This document shows, piece after piece, positions 35,566 through 44,851 of a stretch of DNA of 64,000 nt; the stretch's first letter is position 1, and every line of letters starts with the position of its first letter. The notes under the pieces are model-generated. The model did not search any database and was not told the DNA's origin. It was given only the letters and a program-made list of their open reading frames with translations. A program made the translations under genes and the position numbers. Source of the stretch: an uncultured Allomuricauda sp. (GTDB taxonomy: Bacteria; Bacteroidota; Bacteroidia; Flavobacteriales; Flavobacteriaceae); NCBI RefSeq assembly GCF_947258355.1, contig NZ_CAMYIC010000020.1, forward strand, positions 1 through 64,000, read 5' to 3'.

Positions 35566-38500
35566 TTATTGTTTTCTATAAAAATGTTTTTTCTTAAGTA
35601 CACCAGTGAAATTATTCCGTACAATGTTTTTCCCAAAAAGAGATTTGACTTTTTCATGATGGGATTTGTCACTTATTTTAAGTATTTCTTTTAATAAATC
35701 CGTGGAGATTGGTTTTGCATGGGGATATCTGTTTTTTTGTAGAAAACTCTTCAAGGCCTTGTTCAATTGATTTTCCCCAATTAATTCACTCAGTTCTACA
35801 AACACAATAGCACCCTTTGAATAAGCTAAATAAGTGTCTCCCGGAGCCACTTTAAGCAAAGGTTTTTCTTCATGTAATCCCTTTTCGGCCTCATAAATTT
35901 GTTGATGAATAGCTACCCGTTCCATCATTTTTTCCTTTCCATACATCTTTTTGTAGATCATCATTTCGGTATACATGGCCAAACTTTCAGTCAGCATGGA
36001 ATAACCTTCCCTGTAGTCGGGTGCAATTTGGTTGGTACCCCACCAAAAGTGGGCAACCTCATGGCCTGCAAGTTCATTCACTACGTCCTGATTGTCTCCT
36101 GCATGGAGATTGGCATTGAATGTCATGTTCTCCGTCATAAAAATAGTCCCAGGATAAGCAGTTCCAGCAAAACCTTGCGTAAACGATGAGACTTCGGAGT
36201 AATTGATGGATGTAAAGGGATAGGGGCCAAAATTTTCGATACAGTAATCCAATGTAAGTTTAGTGTTTTCAATAAGATGGTCCACATTGTTTTTGTGCAA
36301 TGGATGATGATAGACCCTAATGTCAATATTGTTATGCTCCACACTTTTTGTTTGATAAGCTGCAGAGGAAACGGCAAATCGGAACGGAATGGATGCTGCA
36401 GTGTATTCATAGTAGTTCCTGTCATCAACTTGCCACTTTTTTTGTAGCGCTCCCGTACCTAGGGCTATTTGGTTTTTTGACGTAGAGATTTGCATGTTGA
36501 GATCAATGGCATCATCGATACCATCTTTAGGTGCCTCCAGCTTTTTTAATTTGGTGGCGGTGCCCAAACCATGTTTTTTTCTCAACTGGATGTCGGATAG
36601 TTCTTTCCCTTCATCATACCCAAATTGGGGATAATACCGACTGATTCTCATGAATGAACCATCTTCAACTATGGCATTGAAAGGGTCATGGCCATTTACA
36701 GGATGCCATGTATAGGACATTTCAAAAGATAGTTTTGCTGAATCATTCGGTGTAAGTGGATGGTTCAGGTGCAGTTCGGAAACTGGCTCATCTATGCGAA
36801 TTGTTTCATTTTTGTATTGATAAACAAGAGATATGATCTCGAAATCTTCTGGAACATGAATCAAAATAGAATCAATTGGCTCCATATAGGGGTTTTTTAG
36901 GATATACTCCCCTTGAATGGTATAGGCTCTTTTTTCTGGATATAAATTAATTTTGGTATCCACTTTTTTGATCGTTGGTTGATTTATATATTGATATTTT
37001 CGATACTTTTTTTCGTAGGAAACACGCTCTGCGATTTGTTGCTCTTTCTTCTTTTTTGAAACATGGTTTTCTAAATATTTTGAACCACTGAAGATAGCAA
37101 TGATCATGCAAATGGTTATTCCAGTCCCTGTCGTCAATTTGTTTGGACGATACTTGATCAAATTGTACACAAGGAATAAAATGCCGATTAAGGAAAAGCC
37201 AAAAACGAGTCGCCATAGGAATGGATATAGGTAAGCACCATAGCCAAGAAAATCACTGTAAGTTCCGCGATAACCTGAGAAGAAACGGAACAAGGAATTA
37301 TCTATAATACTTTTTGCAATGGGTGTCGTGAAAAGCAAAAAACTCAAGATGGAAATCCCCAGGGCGATGGGTTTGTTCGTGCTGATTGTATTGATGAAAA
37401 GTAAGAACAAGGCAAATAAAAATAAGGGAAGCGTGTTAAAAATGAATACCCCAACATAGGCCTCCCAATCAAAAACAGGGAACCGGAACACCAACTGAAA
37501 AATAATGGCCTCTAAAAGCATTAAGGCAGTAAGCGATAGTATCAATAAGGAAATGCTTCCCATATGGCCTGTTCGTTTTTCGCCCACATGGAAGGTAGTG
37601 TTCTCAATAATAGAAAACCCACTGGCTTTACTCCGCCAAAAGATATCGTTTACAAAGTAGACCAGAATCAAACCTCCCAACGCATAAAAAGTATTGTTGA
37701 TGGTTTGTGCCAAAAGGCCGGAACTGGCATAAAGTTGAGGCATACGGATGCCTTTGTTGATGTCATCGAACATTTCTACCCCAACATAGAACAGAAGTAA
37801 TATGGAGATGGCCACAAAAGCTATGCTTTTAAAGATATAAATTGAATCAACCTTGATGAACGAGAATATCGCTCGCCACCTTGATTCCCGGTCAAAAGTT
37901 GTCGCTGTCGTAGAAAAAGGTAGTTGTTGCGTTTTGTGCTGTAAGTTTGAGCTCTTTTTTTGGGACTTTCCTTTAAAACTAGGTAGAAAGGAAAAGGAAC
38001 GAATCCCTAAATATACCATGCCCAGAGAGAAAAGGGTAAATATCAATCTATTGATAAGTAATAGATTGGTAAGGGGTACAACTTGATTCTTCCTTTGATA
38101 AACATTGAGGTCTTTGGCTTCAAAAAAGTACCCGGAAAGCCCAAAAATATCCACTAGGCTGGAAATACGTTGTACTAGCAAAGATTGTGGCATAGCTTGC
38201 GCCATAAAAGGAGCATTGGAGAACATCAGGGCTATCATATAAAAAACATACAGCAATAAACCTGAAATGGCTACCAGTAATTTATTTTTAAAAGTCTGTG
38301 CAATAAAAAAAAGGATACTGCAGACGACCAATGAGTTAATAGCTCCAAATATCAAGAAGGGATATGTAAAGTGCCAAGGGTTGAAGCCTGGGTTCATTTG
38401 GGTATTTTCCGATAAATGAAGTCCGACCACGTAACCCACGATCAAGGTAAGAAAACCGAACAGCGTGAACAGGTAGAAGGCACAGAATCGGGCAAGCGCA

Positions 38501-38790
38501 AATGCTTTCTTCTTGATGGGAGTGGAAAAAACAATCAAACCATAGTTGGCATCCTGCTCTTTGAACAATAGAGAAAATCCCAGAACAGTGGCGATTAAAA
38601 TGATGGCAAGGCTCAATAATCCTATCATAAAACCAACCGAGTAGGAGGCATTCGCAGCAAGCTCATCCCCAACCGAAATATTGAATTTGAACCCGGTCAG
38701 GAACCCAATACCTACAAAAATGAGCAAGGCAGTGTATGTCGCTTTTTGCTTTACAATGGTCTGTATATCGTTTAGGATAATCGTTTTCAC
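35566..38790 (-). CDS. ABC permease fused to M1-family metallopeptidase
   Basis: 1074 residues from GTG 38790, which overlaps the ATPase stop by 4 nt (GTGA); a longer ATG frame would run deep into the ATPase gene. The first ~580 residues are two ABC-2-type permease halves with some twelve membrane segments. The C-terminal ~450 residues are an M1 aminopeptidase-like domain with zinc motif HEVAHFWW and the downstream TESLAMY glutamate. Such fusions are a recurring Bacteroidota family. With the ATPase it forms an exporter that may process or sense peptides; the substrate is unknown. Confidence 0.9.
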   Translation of the reverse strand: MKTIILNDIQTIVKQKATYTALLIFVGIGFLTGFKFNISVGDELAANASYSVGFMIGLLSLAIILIATVLGFSLLFKEQDANYGLIVFSTPIKKKAFALARFCAFYLFTLFGFLTLIVGYVVGLHLSENTQMNPGFNPWHFTYPFLIFGAINSLVVCSILFFIAQTFKNKLLVAISGLLLYVFYMIALMFSNAPFMAQAMPQSLLVQRISSLVDIFGLSGYFFEAKDLNVYQRKNQVVPLTNLLLINRLIFTLFSLGMVYLGIRSFSFLPSFKGKSQKKSSNLQHKTQQLPFSTTATTFDRESRWRAIFSFIKVDSIYIFKSIAFVAISILLLFYVGVEMFDDINKGIRMPQLYASSGLLAQTINNTFYALGGLILVYFVNDIFWRSKASGFSIIENTTFHVGEKRTGHMGSISLLILSLTALMLLEAIIFQLVFRFPVFDWEAYVGVFIFNTLPLFLFALFLLFINTISTNKPIALGISILSFLLFTTPIAKSIIDNSLFRFFSGYRGTYSDFLGYGAYLYPFLWRLVFGFSLIGILFLVYNLIKYRPNKLTTGTGITICMIIAIFSGSKYLENHVSKKKKEQQIAERVSYEKKYRKYQYINQPTIKKVDTKINLYPEKRAYTIQGEYILKNPYMEPIDSILIHVPEDFEIISLVYQYKNETIRIDEPVSELHLNHPLTPNDSAKLSFEMSYTWHPVNGHDPFNAIVEDGSFMRISRYYPQFGYDEGKELSDIQLRKKHGLGTATKLKKLEAPKDGIDDAIDLNMQISTSKNQIALGTGALQKKWQVDDRNYYEYTAASIPFRFAVSSAAYQTKSVEHNNIDIRVYHHPLHKNNVDHLIENTKLTLDYCIENFGPYPFTSINYSEVSSFTQGFAGTAYPGTIFMTENMTFNANLHAGDNQDVVNELAGHEVAHFWWGTNQIAPDYREGYSMLTESLAMYTEMMIYKKMYGKEKMMERVAIHQQIYEAEKGLHEEKPLLKVAPGDTYLAYSKGAIVFVELSELIGENQLNKALKSFLQKNRYPHAKPISTDLLKEILKISDKSHHEKVKSLFGKNIVRNNFTGVLKKKHFYRKQ

Positions 38791-39662
38791 AATGCAGCAG
38801 TGTTTAAATGTGTAAAGTAGGCATGTTCCAAACTGGGGTGTGTGGCCGAAAAGCCGGCGGGACAATCATCGGCATGAATGGTTATGTGCATGACCCTTTC
38901 CACCAATCGCTTACTTATGATTTGATGATGGGACTCCAAGTTGGGCAGTTCTTCTTTGGAGATTGCTTTGCTCCATAATTTTCCATTTAATTGAGTTAGG
39001 TAGTCGTTAGGCGCTCCTTGGGAAATAACATGGCCCTTTTTAATGATGGCCATTTGTGAACAGAGGTTTCTTACATCTTCCACCAAGTGCGTGGATAATA
39101 TGATGATGATATCCTCGCTGATATCACTGAGCAAGGTATTGAAACGATTTCGTTCTTCCGGGTCCAATCCGGCTGTGGGCTCATCTACAATGACAATCTT
39201 CGGTTCTCCCAATAATGCCTGAGCCACTCCGAAACGCTGTTTCATGCCACCGGAAAACGTATGGACCTCTTTGTTTTTGACATCGGTCAAATTTACTTTT
39301 TCCAATAAATTCATGATTTGATCATGACGTTGCTTCTTGTTCGCAACCCCTTTAAATTTGGCCAAGTGTTCCAAAAGATCATAAGCCGATACTTTAGGGT
39401 AAACGCCAAAGTATTGAGGCAAAAAGCCCAAATGCTTTTGGATATCCAACGGGTTTTGAACTACATCGGCACCATTAAAGCTAATGCTTCCTTCTGTAGG
39501 TTTTTGCAGTCCAACAATAGTTTTCATCAAGGAAGATTTACCTGCGCCATTAGGCCCCAAGAGTCCGAATATTCCGTTTTCTATTTCTAGATTTAAGGCA
39601 GTAAGCGCCTTGTACCCATTGCTGTACACAAGGGATACATTATCAATTTTTAATGTATTCAT
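38787..39662 (-). CDS. ABC transporter ATPase
   Basis: 291 residues. Walker A GPNGAGKSS, Q-loop GFLPQYFG, signature FSGGMKQR, Walker B IVIVDEPTAGLD and switch His in STHLVEDV, all intact. Drives the adjacent permease-peptidase. The C-terminal ~70 residues are an accessory domain. Confidence 0.95.
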   Translation of the reverse strand: MNTLKIDNVSLVYSNGYKALTALNLEIENGIFGLLGPNGAGKSSLMKTIVGLQKPTEGSISFNGADVVQNPLDIQKHLGFLPQYFGVYPKVSAYDLLEHLAKFKGVANKKQRHDQIMNLLEKVNLTDVKNKEVHTFSGGMKQRFGVAQALLGEPKIVIVDEPTAGLDPEERNRFNTLLSDISEDIIIILSTHLVEDVRNLCSQMAIIKKGHVISQGAPNDYLTQLNGKLWSKAISKEELPNLESHHQIISKRLVERVMHITIHADDCPAGFSATHPSLEHAYFTHLNTAAL

Positions 39663-39683
39663 GGTCTAATTATGTTGGAAGAA

Positions 39684-39887
39684 CTATGCTACATAGTCAA
39701 TAATATCTCCTGGTTTACAGTCCAGGGCCTTGCAAATGGCCTCTAAGGTTTCAAAGCGGACACCTTTAGCCTTTCCATTTTTAAGTATGGATAAATTAGC
39801 TGGGGTTATGCCAATCTCTTCAGCGAGGTCCTTGCTCTTTATCTTTCGCTTGGCAAGCATCACATCAATATTTATAATAATCGGCAT
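39684..39887 (-). CDS. XRE-family HTH regulator
   Basis: 67 residues, a single Cro/CI helix-turn-helix (KDLAEEIGITPANLSILKNGKAKG) of the short YozG-like type, ending DCKPGDIIDYV. It lies 3 bp after the DUF2975 gene, the usual pairing in Bacteroidota. Likely repressor of its own operon through the palindrome at 40440. Confidence 0.9.
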   Translation of the reverse strand: MPIIINIDVMLAKRKIKSKDLAEEIGITPANLSILKNGKAKGVRFETLEAICKALDCKPGDIIDYVA

Positions 39888-39890
39888 AAT

Positions 39891-40400
39891 TTAAATATAT
39901 AGGTCTTGTTCGTTCTGTAACGACAGCCCTTGATTGAAAATTTCTGAAATAATAAAAATAAAAACCCCCAAAACAAGATGTAACGCTACAATGAGGAATA
40001 TTCCTTTGTCAATCTCAATAAAGAATGATGAAAAGGCAACAAGCACTATGGGGAAAATCAAATTTGCTGAATAAAATCGCTTTAAATGTGCAATATTGGG
40101 CTGGGTAAAAAGCTTTTCCCGATAGAACACTTTAAACACATTGGAAAGCAGCCAAAAAAATAAAGTATAGGACAAAATAGGTAGCAAAAAGGCAAATAGA
40201 AAATACGACCAGTTGTTGTCCAATATTAAAAAAGAAACATCGGTAAATGGATAATTGATCACAGCTCTGGTATCCTCGATTTGAATATTGGATTTTGTAA
40301 TCCAAGACAATGTTCCGTACAGTGCAATTACCATATATATAAAAGCGAGACTTCTGGTAATTGCATAAAGTATTTTGGATAGTATTCTTGTTTTCTTCAT
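39891..40400 (-). CDS. DUF2975-type membrane protein
   Basis: 169 residues from ATG 40400 (starts nine codons further upstream are possible, but would lie on the -7 box). Four hydrophobic segments typical of DUF2975 (near 14-34, 65-88, 105-125, 135-155). Function unknown; it goes with the XRE regulator downstream and may act as its membrane-bound signal partner. Confidence 0.8.
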   Translation of the reverse strand: MKKTRILSKILYAITRSLAFIYMVIALYGTLSWITKSNIQIEDTRAVINYPFTDVSFLILDNNWSYFLFAFLLPILSYTLFFWLLSNVFKVFYREKLFTQPNIAHLKRFYSANLIFPIVLVAFSSFFIEIDKGIFLIVALHLVLGVFIFIISEIFNQGLSLQNEQDLYI

Positions 40401-40424
40401 TATTGAAATACTGAAATATTTCTG

Positions 40425-40456
40425 CAAACATATAATAAATTATTGTAAAACAATAA
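40425..40456 (-). promoter_or_regulatory. Promoter and operator of the DUF2975-XRE pair
   Basis: On the minus strand TATGTTTG (40432-40425) is a perfect -7 box. A -33 TTG lies 18 bp upstream within the 17-bp perfect palindrome TTATTGT-ttt-ACAATAA (40440-40456). Binding there would block the promoter, which suits autorepression by the XRE protein. Confidence 0.6.
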
Positions 40457-40527
40457 TAAAGTATCTTTTTATTAAATTTTAAGTTTCTTAAAGATGACTA
40501 TGATGAGTTACTTTCCTAGGACTATTT

Positions 40528-42006
40528 TCATCTCTTGTAAATCAATGAACCTGTCTTAAGCGTATCGTTGCTTATTTTAAAATCTCTTGATAATGCGCCA
40601 AGGTTGCTCATGTAACCATCATTTTCAGTACCATATATTTTGCCCTTTAATACCCCCCATTTAAAAATATAATGGTCATCCTTTTGGTAAATTTCAATGG
40701 TAGGCCAGTTGGTCGTGCTCTCATAGGTGCCGATTATGATATCGTTATCATTGTTGGCGGGTAACATGTCTGAATCATCAGGGTATTGAATCTCATCTTC
40801 CCTTTTAAAACTTTTATCAAACCCTGTTTTTTCAATATCGAGAATACTATCGGCAGATTGCTTGTTGATCACATTATAGGCATAATTGGCCATCAGGTGC
40901 GGAAGCAGGTACGCTCTGTTTTCATTGGAAAAAGCAATGACGCCTACTTTTTTATCGGGCATAAAAGAGATGTGGAAACTTATCCCTGCCAATCCTCCAA
41001 ACCGTGTCAAGATCTTCTCGTTTTGATATTCGGCAATGTCCCACCCCAAACTATATCCGTTCCTATGGTAGGTATAGTATTTTTTGTTCTGTGGGGTTGT
41101 TGCAGTGTGAAGGTCGGACCATGAATCATTATTTAATAGCACACTATCCTGACTAATATTTGCCGCCAACCATTTTGAAAGGTCATTTATGGTAGAAATG
41201 ATTCCCCCAGAGGCGTGCATCGTGATATCTGACTTATAGAGCCCTTTCTCAATAACTCCTCTTTCTTTGGTCACGGTCAATGAAGGACGAATGTCTTCAA
41301 TAGCATAGTCACTGACGTTGGCACTGGTGTTTTCCATTTGTAAGGGCGTGAATATATGCTCCTTCATCAGTGCTTTCCAGGTCTTTCCTGTCATTTCTTC
41401 CGCAACCATTCCAGAGATAATCGGCCCAACGTTCGAATACCTATAATTACCAGAGGGGTCATAAAGAAAATCGTTATTTAGGTCTTCAATCAATTCATCA
41501 TTACCGCCGCTATATCCTAAAAAAGCAGTTTTCCACGTCATACTGGTGCTAAATGTACCATGGGTATGGTTCAAAAGGTTTTTTATGGCGATGTTCTGCG
41601 TTTCAATACTGTCACTATAATTCAGTTTGGGAAGATATTCTTGAAGGGAATTATTCAAATCTAATACATTCTCCCGCTCCAGTATTTTGAGCAAAGTTCC
41701 AGTAAAGGATTTTGTGCTGGATGCAATATAAATAGGAGTATCGTTGTCCAAAGAGGATTCCTCACCTTTTAAAATTTCCCGATTCAATGCAAATGAATAT
41801 GCCAAGCCGTTTTCGTCGACCACGGCAAATATAAAATCACCGTGCATTTCCTTTTCAGTATAAATATCCCTTACCTTATTTTGAAATTTCGTTGCAAAAT
41901 CCGGATGCTCTTTTACGAACTTTTCCTTGTTTTTTAGTGGAGTATCATCACCTCTTTTACAGGCAATAGTGAAAAGCATAAGGGGCAATAAAATTAACAG
42001 TCTCAT
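40528..42006 (-). CDS. Lipoprotein serine hydrolase (class C beta-lactamase fold)
   Basis: 492 residues from ATG 42006; an upstream in-frame ATG would sit in the nitroreductase gene. Lipobox TIAC, then an S12/beta-lactamase-family domain: SxxK in IASSTKSFTG, YxN in YRYSNVGP. The third motif, usually HxG or KTG, reads TRFGG here. A C-terminal extension (about 400-492) is beta-rich. Probably a periplasmic or outer-membrane D-Ala peptidase or esterase. May be co-transcribed with the two genes upstream (97-bp gap). Confidence 0.87.
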   Translation of the reverse strand: MRLLILLPLMLFTIACKRGDDTPLKNKEKFVKEHPDFATKFQNKVRDIYTEKEMHGDFIFAVVDENGLAYSFALNREILKGEESSLDNDTPIYIASSTKSFTGTLLKILERENVLDLNNSLQEYLPKLNYSDSIETQNIAIKNLLNHTHGTFSTSMTWKTAFLGYSGGNDELIEDLNNDFLYDPSGNYRYSNVGPIISGMVAEEMTGKTWKALMKEHIFTPLQMENTSANVSDYAIEDIRPSLTVTKERGVIEKGLYKSDITMHASGGIISTINDLSKWLAANISQDSVLLNNDSWSDLHTATTPQNKKYYTYHRNGYSLGWDIAEYQNEKILTRFGGLAGISFHISFMPDKKVGVIAFSNENRAYLLPHLMANYAYNVINKQSADSILDIEKTGFDKSFKREDEIQYPDDSDMLPANNDNDIIIGTYESTTNWPTIEIYQKDDHYIFKWGVLKGKIYGTENDGYMSNLGALSRDFKISNDTLKTGSLIYKR

Positions 42007-42103
42007 AAATTGATTTGTTTTTTGATTTAAAGGTTTTGACGAACAAACTCCACAATAGGTTACACTTTTTGGTCTCCGAAAACCATCTTGGGTGAACCAA
42101 CTA

Positions 42104-42733
42104 TTAAATTTCATCGAAAAGAACGTCTTTTGGTTTGCGCACTTTTTTTCTGAACTGTGTGTGGTCTTCCGCTGACCTATATCCAATTGGTGCGATTACT
42201 GCAGCATTCAACCCTTTTTGGTCCAGGCCTAAAATAGCATTGAATTTATCTTGCTCAAATCCTTCCATGGGACAGGAGTCGATTTTAAGGGCTGCACATG
42301 CTGTTAAAAGGTTGGAAAGTGCCAGGTAGGTTTGTTTTTCGGACCAGTTTTGCCATGCTGCATCTGATTTGGCCGACAAGCTTTCCTTGATCAAATTCCC
42401 GTAACCTTCCAGTTTCTCCAATGGGGTATCCTGGGTTTCGGAAGTTGCTCGAATATACTCGTCAATGTGCTCGTTTTTTCTTTCGGTATAATTGCAAAAC
42501 ACAAAAATATGCGAGGCATCGGTCAATTGTGATTGGTTCCAGGCCGCCTCTTTTAATTGAAGTTTCAGCTCATCGTTCTTAATGATCAATACCTTGTATA
42601 ATTGCAATCCATAGGAGGATACCGATAGTTGAACGGCCTGCTTTAGTTTTTCCAAATCCCCTTCGTTAATGGATTTGGATGAATCAAATTTTTTAGTGGC
42701 ATAACGCCATTTCAAGTTTTCCAATAATTCCAT
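42104..42733 (-). CDS. NAD(P)H-dependent nitroreductase-family oxidoreductase
   Basis: 209 residues, the NfsB/YdgI-like FMN fold: N-terminal WRYATKKFD (FMN phosphate site), SSYGLQLYKVLII, central KQTYLALSNLLTACAALKIDSCPMEGF and C-terminal FRKKVRKP. Reduces quinones or nitro compounds with two electrons. Follows the YdcZ-like gene by 38 bp and shares its Crp/Fnr-type promoter. Confidence 0.92.
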   Translation of the reverse strand: MELLENLKWRYATKKFDSSKSINEGDLEKLKQAVQLSVSSYGLQLYKVLIIKNDELKLQLKEAAWNQSQLTDASHIFVFCNYTERKNEHIDEYIRATSETQDTPLEKLEGYGNLIKESLSAKSDAAWQNWSEKQTYLALSNLLTACAALKIDSCPMEGFEQDKFNAILGLDQKGLNAAVIAPIGYRSAEDHTQFRKKVRKPKDVLFDEI

Positions 42734-42771
42734 TGTCTTCGTTTTTAAATTATTTTATCCGTTAATTCTTT

Positions 42772-43221
42772 CTAGTTTTTATTAATCAATAAAATTCCTA
42801 TGGTCATGGCTAAAAGACCTACTACTTTTTTTACAACCATGGGCTCTTTCGGTAAGTCAAACCATCCATAATGTCCTGCTAAAGCGGAAAAAATGAGCTG
42901 TCCGAACAATCCCAAAGAGATCATGGTCGAGATACCCAGTTTAGGAATGGTATAATAGTAAAGCCCAATTCCGATGACACTGAACAAGGCTCCTGTAAAC
43001 CATAAATGTTTGGGAATACTTATGAGAAGTGATGTCTTAGGAATGTTTTTGACAGTAAGAACTACAGCCAATAATGCGAAAAGCATACTAAAAAAAAAGG
43101 CCGTGAGCGAAGCCAATAGGGGATTTTTGAGCTGGACACCAAGTTGGGCGTTCAATCCTCCTTGCATGGCCAAAAACACACCGCCGATAAAAGCCAATAA
43201 AATGTTGACATACTGGTTCAT
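42772..43221 (-). CDS. YdcZ/DUF606-type small membrane transporter
   Basis: 149 residues with five hydrophobic segments and the family start FIGGVFLAMQGGLNAQLG. A half-size relative of the EamA drug/metabolite transporters. First gene of a minus-strand operon with the nitroreductase; a Crp/Fnr dyad lies at 43270. Confidence 0.85.
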   Translation of the reverse strand: MNQYVNILLAFIGGVFLAMQGGLNAQLGVQLKNPLLASLTAFFFSMLFALLAVVLTVKNIPKTSLLISIPKHLWFTGALFSVIGIGLYYYTIPKLGISTMISLGLFGQLIFSALAGHYGWFDLPKEPMVVKKVVGLLAMTIGILLINKN

Positions 43222-43240
43222 GACTTCTTTTTTGATGTCA

Positions 43241-43285
43241 CAAAACTAGAGGGATGCTTTCGGGTAAATCTTAAGGTAGTTTAAG
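43241..43285 (-). promoter_or_regulatory. Crp/Fnr-type promoter of ydcZ-like operon
   Basis: Dyad CTTAAGGTAGTTTAAG (43270-43285, core TTAAG-N4-TTTAA) centred 29.5 bp upstream of the -7 box TAGTTTTG (43248-43241, minus). This equals about -41.5 from the start of transcription, the class II activator position. Confidence 0.75.
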
Positions 43286-43338
43286 AAATAAGAAGCAGGG
43301 TAGGGCTAATTTTGGTTTCTGATTAGTTGTAGGGTTTC

Positions 43339-43382
43339 TTAACCAAAGTCAATTGATAAGAGCTTGCCACAAAATAGCTTTG
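43339..43382 (+). promoter_or_regulatory. Crp/Fnr-type promoter of the hydrolase operon
   Basis: Core TTAAC-CAAA-GTCAA (43339-43352) centred 29.5 bp upstream of the perfect -7 box TAGCTTTG (43375-43382). The 15-bp string TTAACCAAAGTCAAT is repeated exactly at 55464 with the same spacing. Confidence 0.75.
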
Positions 43383-43389
43383 CTGAATT

Positions 43390-44847
43390 ATGAAGGATAT
43401 GAATATGACATACAAGTTGATACAAGTTCTTGAGGGTCAAAACCTATTTTTTTGGGTTATGTTGGTTTGCCCTCTATTTGGTTTTGGTCAGATCAGCATC
43501 AAAGAGGAAAGCCAGATTGATGCACTGTTCAATGACTGGAATCTGGAAAACCATCCTGGTGGAGTAGTGGGGGTTATGAAATCCGGAGAGATTACATACT
43601 TAAACGCTTTTGGGAATGCCAGCTTAGAATATAAGGTGCCCAACAACAACTCCACATTGTTTAATATCGGCTCCATATCAAAACAATTCACGGCAATGGG
43701 GATTGTGTTACTTCAAAAAAGAGGAGTATTATCTGTTAATGATGCGGTTCAAAAGTATTTCCCAGAGTTTCCAATTTTTCGTAATCCCATTACCATTAAA
43801 CATTTATTGCAACATACCAGTGGATTAAGGGACTTCCATGAATTAATGGCACTTGCTGGTTGGCGAGGTGATGACTATAGAACCAATGAGGATGTCATGA
43901 GGTTGCTAAAAATGCAAACGGATTTGAATTTTAAACCAGGCGACAAATTTATGTATTCCAATACAGGATATGTGGTGTTGGCCGAAATCATTGAAAACGT
44001 TACGGGGGAGGATTTTAAGGTTTGGATGCAAAACAATGTTTTTGAACCGCTACAAATGAAGAATACTTATGTCGAAGATAATAATCAACACATTGTCTCC
44101 AACAGGGCCACCTCGTACTACCATAGTCACGACAAGGTTTTTGAAATGGCTCAGGCCTATTGGGCCTATACCGGTGCAGGAAATATGTATTCCACTACCG
44201 AGGATTTATTAAAGTGGGCCCATAACTTTTATAATCCCAAAACTGGTTGGGGGCAATTCTTTGAAGCTCTTCAAGCATTGGGAGGGTTGAATAATGGTAC
44301 TTCCCTTAATTATGGTTTCGGAATTTATGTGGATGAAAAATTCAATAAAAAACGTATCCAACACGCGGGGGTGGTCGGTGGTTATCGAACCTTTTTGAGT
44401 ATATATCCCACAAAGGAATTAAGTATTGTTGTATTGACCAATTTTTCCAACGCACCATTTGGAACGAGGGCAGATGACATTGCGGGCATTTTACTTTCGG
44501 AAGCAAGGGAAAAAGCAGAACCGTTTGTTCATCCAGTGAATCAAAAAGAGGTAGAGCAACAAGAAAATTCGATGGAGTTAAGCGATTTTACAGGTACATT
44601 TTATAGCCCTGAAATTGATACTCATTATACGTTCTACGTGGAGGATAATACCTTAAAATGTTCCCATGCAAGACATGGAGAACTTACAATGGAAGTGGCC
44701 GGACCCGATGTGTTCAAAAGTTCTTGGCCATTGAGAGCCATCAAAATGAAACGTAATCAACAAGGAGAAATAATCGGTCTCCATATATCCACTGGTAGGG
44801 TAAAAAACCTATGGTTCAAAAAAATCAATTCATCATTAATCAATTAA
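43390..44847 (+). CDS. Secreted serine hydrolase (beta-lactamase fold)
   Basis: 485 residues. N-terminal hydrophobic export signal (about 20-36). S12-type domain: SxxK in IGSISKQFTA, YxN in YSNTGYV, third motif HAG in IQHAGVVGG. C-terminal extension (about 390-485) of beta type. The promoter would start RNA only a few bases before 43390, so the in-frame ATGs at 43399 or 43405 may be the true start. First gene of a plus-strand run to 51778. Likely periplasmic esterase or D-amino peptidase; substrate unknown. Confidence 0.88.
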   Translation: MKDMNMTYKLIQVLEGQNLFFWVMLVCPLFGFGQISIKEESQIDALFNDWNLENHPGGVVGVMKSGEITYLNAFGNASLEYKVPNNNSTLFNIGSISKQFTAMGIVLLQKRGVLSVNDAVQKYFPEFPIFRNPITIKHLLQHTSGLRDFHELMALAGWRGDDYRTNEDVMRLLKMQTDLNFKPGDKFMYSNTGYVVLAEIIENVTGEDFKVWMQNNVFEPLQMKNTYVEDNNQHIVSNRATSYYHSHDKVFEMAQAYWAYTGAGNMYSTTEDLLKWAHNFYNPKTGWGQFFEALQALGGLNNGTSLNYGFGIYVDEKFNKKRIQHAGVVGGYRTFLSIYPTKELSIVVLTNFSNAPFGTRADDIAGILLSEAREKAEPFVHPVNQKEVEQQENSMELSDFTGTFYSPEIDTHYTFYVEDNTLKCSHARHGELTMEVAGPDVFKSSWPLRAIKMKRNQQGEIIGLHISTGRVKNLWFKKINSSLIN

Positions 44848-44851
44848 TATC

